Below, one piece after another: positions 54,201 to 63,200 of a stretch of 64,000 bases of DNA (position 1 is the stretch's first letter; each line of letters begins with the position of its first letter). Both the position numbers and the translations under genes were made by a program. Where the stretch lies: contig NZ_OAOF01000018.1 of NCBI RefSeq assembly GCF_900205965.1, positions 1 through 64,000 on the forward strand. Direction: 5' to 3'. This stretch comes from Lacrimispora amygdalina. GTDB taxonomy: Bacteria > Bacillota > Clostridia > Lachnospirales > Lachnospiraceae. The notes under the pieces are model-generated. The model had not been told where the DNA came from. It ran no database searches and saw only the letters and a list, made by a program, of their open reading frames with translations.

Positions 54201-57200
54201 ATAAAGAGATCCGGCATCCTTATCAAAGTGGAAGAAACGAAAAAATAGCGGTCATAGTCAATCAGCATTCCAACGGTGGAACAGGACTTGAAAATTATCA
54301 TTTTCAGGTTGCTTTAAATAAATGGCTGGAGATCACAAAAAACAATTATACACTTCTTGGTGGTGTAAAATTCAGGTTATGGCTGTTAGATCCGGCAAAT
54401 AGTGAAAAACTACTGCCAATTGATGTGGTGGAAACCGGACTGGAATCTGACAGCATTCATAAAACCGGTTATGCGCTTTCAAAAATAATCAGGTTGGATG
54501 AATTAAGCAATCAAATCACAGCAATGGGAAAGAATCCCAGGGATTTCCTTACATATAACACTGAGGGTGAACCGGTAAAGCTTTCTGTGGGACTGGAAGA
54601 GATTTATGCGCCATCTAAGGTGACTTTAGATTCAACCCTTCATATTTTAGAAGTAACAGTTCCGATTAACAACGACCATATTGATGATCAGTATTTCTGG
54701 GATGACAGCAAAACGGATCCGAAGTACAGGCTGATTAATCAGGTATCCGAAGAATATCCGGTAACCATCAAGAAATACGGATATATTCCGGATTCCAGTA
54801 CATTCTATAAAACCGACGATGAACTGGACGGAATGAATATTCAAAAGACACCTCTCGCCGGAGTGAAATTCGAAGTCTGGCGGTATCAGTGGAATAATAA
54901 CGAATATAAATATGAGAAATACGGAACGTATACCACAAAAGATTCTGGTCAGATTGAAATACCAGGTGGACTTCCTTCCGGTCTTTACCGAATGAAGGAA
55001 ACCTTAACTTCACAGCAGCAGGAACAATATATTACCATGTATACCGGCGGAAATCTATGGAGGTACTTTACCGTAGCCAGCTCGTCTCTGACAGTTCCGG
55101 TTTATAATGCGCAAAAGCCCATGCTTGAGATAGAAAAAACTTCATGGAACGGAGAAAAACCTGAGGGACTGTCCGGTATTAGATTTTCACTAAAAACTCC
55201 GTCAGGAGGTACGGCCTCTGCTATAACCCAAAAGCAGGCGGATGGAAGGTATCTTGCTGTTTTGGACGGACTTGAGAGTGGGATATATACGATTACCAAT
55301 GAAACACTGGGAAGCAGTGCTGAGAAGATAACAGCAGATAATTATTTTGAACCGACTTCCATTTCTGTTGGCTACAAACCGGTGGCAGACGGGAATAAGG
55401 TGACTCTGGTTCCTGTTGCAGATGGAATAAACGGCCAGCTTGCTGCCCTGACCATCAGAAATCCAAGACTGGCACAGCTTACCTTATATAAAACAGACGG
55501 TGAAAGTAAGAAAAGTGACGCGTCCATGAAAGGGGCTGAGTTCCGTCTGGAGTACATGAAGTTCCGTACAGATACAGATTTAGACGGAGGCATACTAAGA
55601 AATGTGGAAGATCCGGCTTATGAAAAACCGTCAGAGGGCTTTTCGTCTATAAGCAGAACACTGGAGGATCGAAAGGATGGATCTTATGTCCTTAAGAATT
55701 GTCAGCCAGGCTGGTACCGTATTACGGAAGTAAAAGCACCTGAGGGATATACGGTTGATACCGCGCCTCTGGTAGTTGCCGTGACCGGTGACATGACCGG
55801 AACTTATAAGAATGCAGAAGTAACCTTTGAAAACCGGGAGAAGGTAGCCCTGACAATTACAAAGAATCTATATTTTGGCGATGGGTTTATAAATGACCAG
55901 AATATCAAAGAGAGGCTTCCGGCTCAGGTGATATTTGATGTATTCACCTATTCGGATGCGGAAAAAGCCTATAAGCCGGTATATGATGAAAATCATCAGC
56001 CCGTGGCAGTTACAATACATAACTTTGAGGCAGCAGCCGGCTATTATACAGCAGAGGGAAAAGTACTGCTGGCACAGTATCCGGAAGGCGGGGCCTACTA
56101 TGTTAAAGAACGGGAAAATCCTGACTGGATGCTGACTGGAGAAACAGGAGTGACCAACGCAAAGCTGTGGTCTGACGGTTATATCCAGGTCGGAACGAAC
56201 AATGATTTTACAACCAAGACTCCGGTAGCCATAGGAATTGATAATCAATATGCGAAAGCAAGAATACGCATTACAAAAGTGGATGCAGCGGATTATTCAA
56301 AGAAGCTGACAGGTGCAGGCTTTCGTTTATATTCCGACCAGGCACTGACTTCCTATGTGGGAGATTTTAAGGAAATCGGAACCAGCGGTGTCTATGAGTA
56401 TGAACTGTCAACTAAGAAATACAGTCTGGGAACCTATTATGTAAAAGAGACCAATGCTCCGGTGGGATATCTCACCATTGGAACAGCGATTCCGGAGCAG
56501 GGGCTTACAGCGGAAACCGGAAAAACGACTGAAATTACTGTAGAAAATCAGGGCGGTATTGATTTCCAGATTACAAAATACAGCGGAGATGGTAAAACAG
56601 AAGCGGCAAAAGCCGGAATGACATTCGAACTTTATAAAAGAGCAGAGGGAAATATCTGGAATTATGTAACAGAGGGAACAACGGACTCCCAGGGAAAACT
56701 TTCGTTCCGGGGACTGAAACAGGAGCCGGGATATTCTTACGGTTTGTATGAGGTGCCTGATAAGGATCATGGGTTTGATACCTACCGTGTGGAAGCCTTT
56801 GAAGGAGAACATGGAATGATACTCCCGGTAACCGCAGATTTAGTTAAGAATGGAGATACCAGAACAGGACTCGATTTATACGTGCTCTCAGGTGATGACA
56901 CCAAAGCGCCTGGAGTATACCAGTTTACGGTACATAATCAGGAAGCACTGCCATTAAAACTGTTTAAAAATGATGTTAATAAACAGGATAATCCCTCCGG
57001 TTCCATTCATGCATTTATAAAGGTAACAAATAAAGAGACAGGAAAACAGGTTGGGGATATTATTACAGTGCCTTATGGTGAGACTGGAACTACAGTCATG
57101 CTGCTTCCGGGAGTTTATGAATTGGAAGAAACAGCCATTACCCCTAATACAGATGGTTATGTGATTAATCCGGATGACAGCAGAACGATTTATAAGAAAG

Positions 57201-60200
57201 AAGTGACCATTGAAAAAGGAACGGTCCCTCCGCCCTGCGAGTTTACCAACGTAAAACAGAAGACTGGTGTATCTCTTGAGAAAACCACGCAGACTGCTTC
57301 ATTAAAAGATTTGTGGTGGAATGACGGTCAGATGGTTACTTATACCCTGACTCCAGGAGCGATTAATACAATTCCTCTTGACCAGTATGAAGTTACCGAT
57401 CAGGGACTGACCATGCTTGATTCAGGAAAGAATACTCTTGATGAAACCCAATACAGTGATGAAAAATATACCATAGTCTCTGTTAAACCAGGAAAAGCCG
57501 CTCAGCTAAACCGGTTGAAAGAAGGGAATACAGGAACCATTGTAGCAGATGTGACCTTCTATGGTTTTGATGGAAGTCAGGCAGGAGAGGTACAGACAGT
57601 AAGCGTTTCCGGAGATGGCGAAATCGGAGAGATAAAGCCTGTTAGCGGAAGAATGGTAAAATCATTTAAGATCAGTTACCGGGACGATACATTAAAGGAA
57701 TCTACAGAACATGCCTATACACTGGGGCAGGATTTTGTTCCGGGAACAATTACAGTTACGGCAAAGTTAAACCGTCAGGATGCCACTTTGAAAGACGGAA
57801 GCTATAAAAAGGATATTAAGTACATCCGTAACAAAGCAGATGTAACAATGAAATACCGTAAGTGGGATGTAAACGGCAATTTAAATTCAAGCCAGGAGTC
57901 CAGCCAGACAGAAGCGTTATGTGATATATCTGTTATTCAGAGCCAGGCTCCTACAATGGCAGTTAGCAAAAATGTAAATCCCGTTAAGGGAGTACAGCCG
58001 GGTGATACGCTTACCTACACGCTTACGGTAAACAATACAACTACAAGCAGCGATTCACAGATTGCACCGATTCAGAAGCCGGTTCTCATTGATCTGGTTC
58101 CTTTGGGAGTTACTGTATCCGGTGAAACCTCCGGAGAGGATCGTTTGCTGACAGCAGTTGCAGTGGAGAGTGGCCCGGCTGGGGTGTCTATTGATAAGAC
58201 AGTAAGAAAAGTAGATCCTCTGACTGGACGGGAGACGCTATTTATCAGGCTGAATGGAAATCTGGAGAAAGGCGAGTCCGTTACAGTATCGGTTAAGGCA
58301 AAGATTGCAGGAAATATTATTAATTATGGTAAAAACATATTGAATACTCTGTTCGTTACCAGTGATGTGTTACAGCCTGCATTTTCCTTAAACCAAACCG
58401 GGGCCTCCTTTATGATTCAAACCAGCTCAGGAATTAAGTGGCCCAGCAATGACTTACCGGCTGCAGCGTTACTGCCGGATGAGAATTACCGAAGCTATGG
58501 ATATGTCTCTGATTCAGCAGAAAATACCATGAGTACAGGAACTGGTATTCAGCTTTATAAAGAAGTAAAAGGAAACTTAGATACCAGATTCGTATCAGGG
58601 TCCACGGCTGGAAAAGTGGCAAAATCGGCAGATGATACGGACCTTACTAAGTACGATGGATCTGTATTATACCGGCTTATGGTAAACAACGCTTCGGCAC
58701 AGGATTACGTCAGCCAGCTGCAGCTCATGGATATTATGCCGGTTAAAGGAGATTTCAGTACCAGTAAGTTTGAAAGACTCAGTGACTTCCGGTTGAAATA
58801 TGACAGCATTCAGTCAATAGAAATAGAAAACAGAAAGGATAATGGAGATTCAGGAAGAAAAGTTCGGGACTTTGAATATCAAATTACGTATTCTGACCAG
58901 ACATTTGACAGCAAGGAAACGGCCATTGCAGCAAAGAATGCAATGCTGGATGACAATACATCTAATTTCTGGTCCGATCGTTCCAGTGATCCCACGGCGA
59001 TCCGCATTAAGATCACAGATCCTAAATTTTATCTGGCGCCGGGTGAAAATCTGGTAGTCACCTATAAAACAGTGGTACCTTATAATAAGGCAGAAGAACT
59101 GGAGGATGCTGCTTACGGCTATGCCGTTAATGATTTTGCTACCGCTTTCAGCTATAAAGAATCAGGTCTTGAAAGCGAAGAAAAGAAGTTTTCCCAGGCA
59201 CAGACCAGTAATTCCGTCCAGGTACTTCTCGTTCCTGGTAATGTAAAAGTTTCCGGAAGAGTCTGGATCGATGATGACAACAATGGAATTCAGAATGAAA
59301 GTGTAGAAAACGACCATCTTCTTACGGATTTGTTCCCTCTGCTTCAGAGCGGATACTTTAAGGTCAGCCTGCAAAAGTACAGCAAAAACGGGGATGATCA
59401 GACCTCCACGGAACCTGGAACCGCAGATGCCAGATTCCTATTTGACGATCTGACGCCAGCAAAACCATATGGACTGACTGGATCCGAATTTACGGAGAGC
59501 GATGAAGATGGGTGGTACAGCGGCAGTTCTTTACGGGTAACCAGCTTAAAGGGAGATGACCCGGCTCATTATCAGATCGAGGTGAGCAGGGGGACGATGC
59601 CAAAAGGTTTTGAGGATCTGGTATTAAAGCTTGCAAAACCAAATATGCTGCCTGATGGAGAAAACAAAAAAGCAGGACGTTCCAGATTACCAAAGACATT
59701 ATTGGAAGGCGGAGCAAACTACGATGAAAGCCGAGACAGCAACTTTAATGAAACGAAAAACGGATATTCCTCCGAAGACTTCTTCTTATGGTCCACTGCA
59801 GGGGAATACGATACAACCAAAGACATCGGCTTTGTGCCTTATCGAAAGGTAACAGTTAAGAAAATAAACAAAGCCCAGAATCCGGTTGAGGGAGCTCACT
59901 TTACGGTATACGGACCTTTTACCAATGAGGAAATGGAATACTTCAATCGTACACCAATTACCGATTCATCCGTTCTTGGAAGCCCGTTATCAGAAGGTGT
60001 GACAACGCTTACCGACGGTGAAGCAGTCTGGAATGCAGGAGAGCTTCTTTATTACAGAAATTATATTATCACAGAAGACGGTGCTCCCGCAGGCTACCAG
60101 CTTGACCATGCCGTATCAGGCGATATGGTAACCATGGATTCTTATAAAGTCCAGGGGCAAAAGGCATGGATTCTTAAGAGTAAGGAATTTAAGACAGAGG

Positions 60201-63200
60201 CGGACCCAATACCCAGCACGGTTACAGTAGAAGATTCTTATATAACCGGATCACTGGAATTTACAAAGCTTGACGGACTGACCAGAGATAAGCTTGCCGG
60301 TGCCACATTTGAGATTAAAAAGCAGGGGACTGTAGTCAAAGATGCATGGAATGCACTGATCGCATCAATGAAAAAAGATGCCGCCTCCATGGGAATAACC
60401 GATGTGAAGGAAACGGAGAAGGGTGTCCGCTTTAAAATTACGGACGGACTGGTAAAAATTACAGGAATACCACTTGGCAGTTATACTCTCTCTGAAATTC
60501 AGGTTCCGGATGGTTATGATATCTCTGGAAGACCGGAAGAATCCGGGTTTGAAATCAGTTCACAGGGGCAGCAGGCACAGTTAAGCAAGATAGAAGGAAA
60601 TGTAATTGAGAATACCAGAACAGAATACAGTTTAAGCATCAGAAAGGCGGATAATGCCGGAAATGCTGCGGTAAAGGGAATTTCATTTTCTATCTCAGGA
60701 CCAGGAACATATGAAAGCAGTACCTGGAATCCGTTTAGCAGAAACAAGTTTAAAATAAACGACCCGGATCACTCTGGTTATGAAGTGAAGCAGACCGGCA
60801 ATGATGGTGTTGTTACCTGGAATCTTCCCTATGGGGATTATGAAATTACAGAGCTTTCTGCTCCTGGTTATCAGACCATAGAACCGTTTTATGTCAGAAT
60901 TGGTCAGGATGGTACGGTCTCACTGCTGAACGGAAAAGACAGACCGGAACTGGCTCTGGAAAGTCAGGCACAAAAGGAAATCAATGTGGTAGTGACAAAC
61001 CAGATACAGACGGCACCGATTACCATTGAAAAAATGGATGAGGAAAGTAAGAATCTGATTACGGGAGCATGGTTTGAACTCAGCGGAACATCTCTGGTTA
61101 AAGGAGCATTTGAAACGTATTTAGAGAATGTGACCGGCATTGGTGTATCTTCTGTAACAACAAAGTATGACGGAGGCGTTCTGTCTGTAAGCTTTCGAAT
61201 GGAGGGTCTGGGAGATTCCAGGCAGGCAGTCTTAACCAGGGTGCCATACGGAACGTACACATTGAAGGAGACTCAGGCTCCGGCAGGGTATCTCTTTGGC
61301 GGCATTTATGGATTTACAAAAGATTTTAAGCTGGATAAACCGGAAGGCATCAGTCTGACAGGAGATAAAGCTGTTATCAATAAACCTCATGAGCTTACGA
61401 TTGAAAAACGGGATAAATCAACAAATGCCCTGCTCTCCAATGCTGTATTCGTCTTAATGACAGCAGATGGGAAGTATGTCAGTCTTGATGACAACGACTC
61501 TTATACCGGTTTGACTGATAAAAATGAGGAGGCATCTTCATTTACAACCGGCAGTGATGGAACTGTCACAGTGAAACGCCTGCCAGCAGGAAATTATGTT
61601 TTAAAAGAAATCAAAGCACCGGAAAACTACAGTGTATCTGCTGATACGGAAGTTTCGGTGCTGGAGACCGGTAATACAGACAGAATTAAAGTATATGATG
61701 TGAGAGACCGGGCTAAAATCCGTATCAACAAGGCTGCAGCACACAACCATGAGCTGCACCTGTCAGGAGCGGTATTTGAGATTTATTCCGACAAAGATTT
61801 AACAGCTCTGGCCGGTACCGTAATAACGGGATATGAAGGTACGGGTGAGTCTCAGATGCTTCCGCTTGGAACCTATTATGTAAAAGAGAAAACGGCTCCG
61901 GACGGATATGAAGCCAGCAGCAGAGTCTACGAAGTTACCTTAAAGGAAGACAGTGAATCCGGCACTGTAACATCAGATGGAAGCCAATTAGTATTCAATG
62001 ATTATGGAACCGGTAATCTGACATTTGATAAGGTAGACGGGGTGACGGAAAAACTTCTTCCGGCAGCAGAGTTCTCCTTAACAGAGAAAACGGTCCAGGT
62101 AGAAGGATCATTTGAGGATTTTGCCAAAAAGCTTCTTGCCATGAACGTGGAAGAACTTGATGCCATGGGAATCAGAGATGTGAAGAAATCTGATAACAGC
62201 ATACGGTTTACGGCATTTAACGGTCACGTGGATATGGGGAAAATACCTTATGGTACCTATACACTGAAAGAGGAGAAAGCTCCGGAAGGCTATTTAAGCT
62301 TAAGCGGTAATGCAGAATTTGATTTTACGATTTCTGCAGATCACAAGAGTGCTGTACTCTCCACGGATAACAAGGTGGTTAATGACCGCGCTCAATTTAT
62401 AATTAAGTTAAAGAAAACTGATAATCTGAAAAGAAGCATAAGCGGAATTAAATTCCATATCCTTGGGCCAGGCAGTTATGAAGAAACCGGAATTTTAACC
62501 GTATTTGGGTCCAGCCGGTTCCATACTAAGCCGGAAGCCGGAAGCGGAACCTTTGTTACCGGAGACGACGGCAGTTTAAGTCTGGGCTTAAAACATGGAG
62601 ATTATCAGATCAGAGAGGATGCATCAGACCGTTATGATTCCATTGAACCGTTCTACATCAGAGTGGATGAAAAAGGGGTGGTCAGCATCTTAAAAGACAA
62701 CAGCAAGGCAGTTTCTGTAGAAAATGAATCTGAGAAGACTATAACAGTAACAAATCAGATCAGCACAGGAAGCATGAGTCTGGAAAAAGTAGACAGTGAG
62801 AATACAAATAAAAGACTGGACGGTGCAGAATTTACGCTGACCAATATATCTACCATGGTTCCGGGAGCATGGGACAGCTACCGCAGCCTTGCAGCTTCTA
62901 ACGGAGCTGCCTGGACGCAGGAGAATGTGAAGGGAAATACCATCACCTTTACCCTGGCGGGAAAGGCAGAGATTACGAATCTGCCTTACGGCACATACCG
63001 GATTACCGAGACTAAAGCTCCTGAAGGATACTTGTTAGGCACTCAGCCATGGAGCAGGGAATTTACCTTAAGCCGGTCTCAAACCAGTGAGCTTTTTGTG
63101 AAACCTGCTCTCTTTGGGAAGGCCAGAGGTGCGGTAGAAAATCAGCCATCTAAGGTGACTGTGGTTAAGACCAATGCGGTCTATGCGGATATCCGGCTGG

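Noticed and set aside
55868..56812. Longer antisense frames (over 120 codons) inside the giant gene
   Set aside because: They have no start signals and no family features. Their length follows from codon bias of the sense strand.
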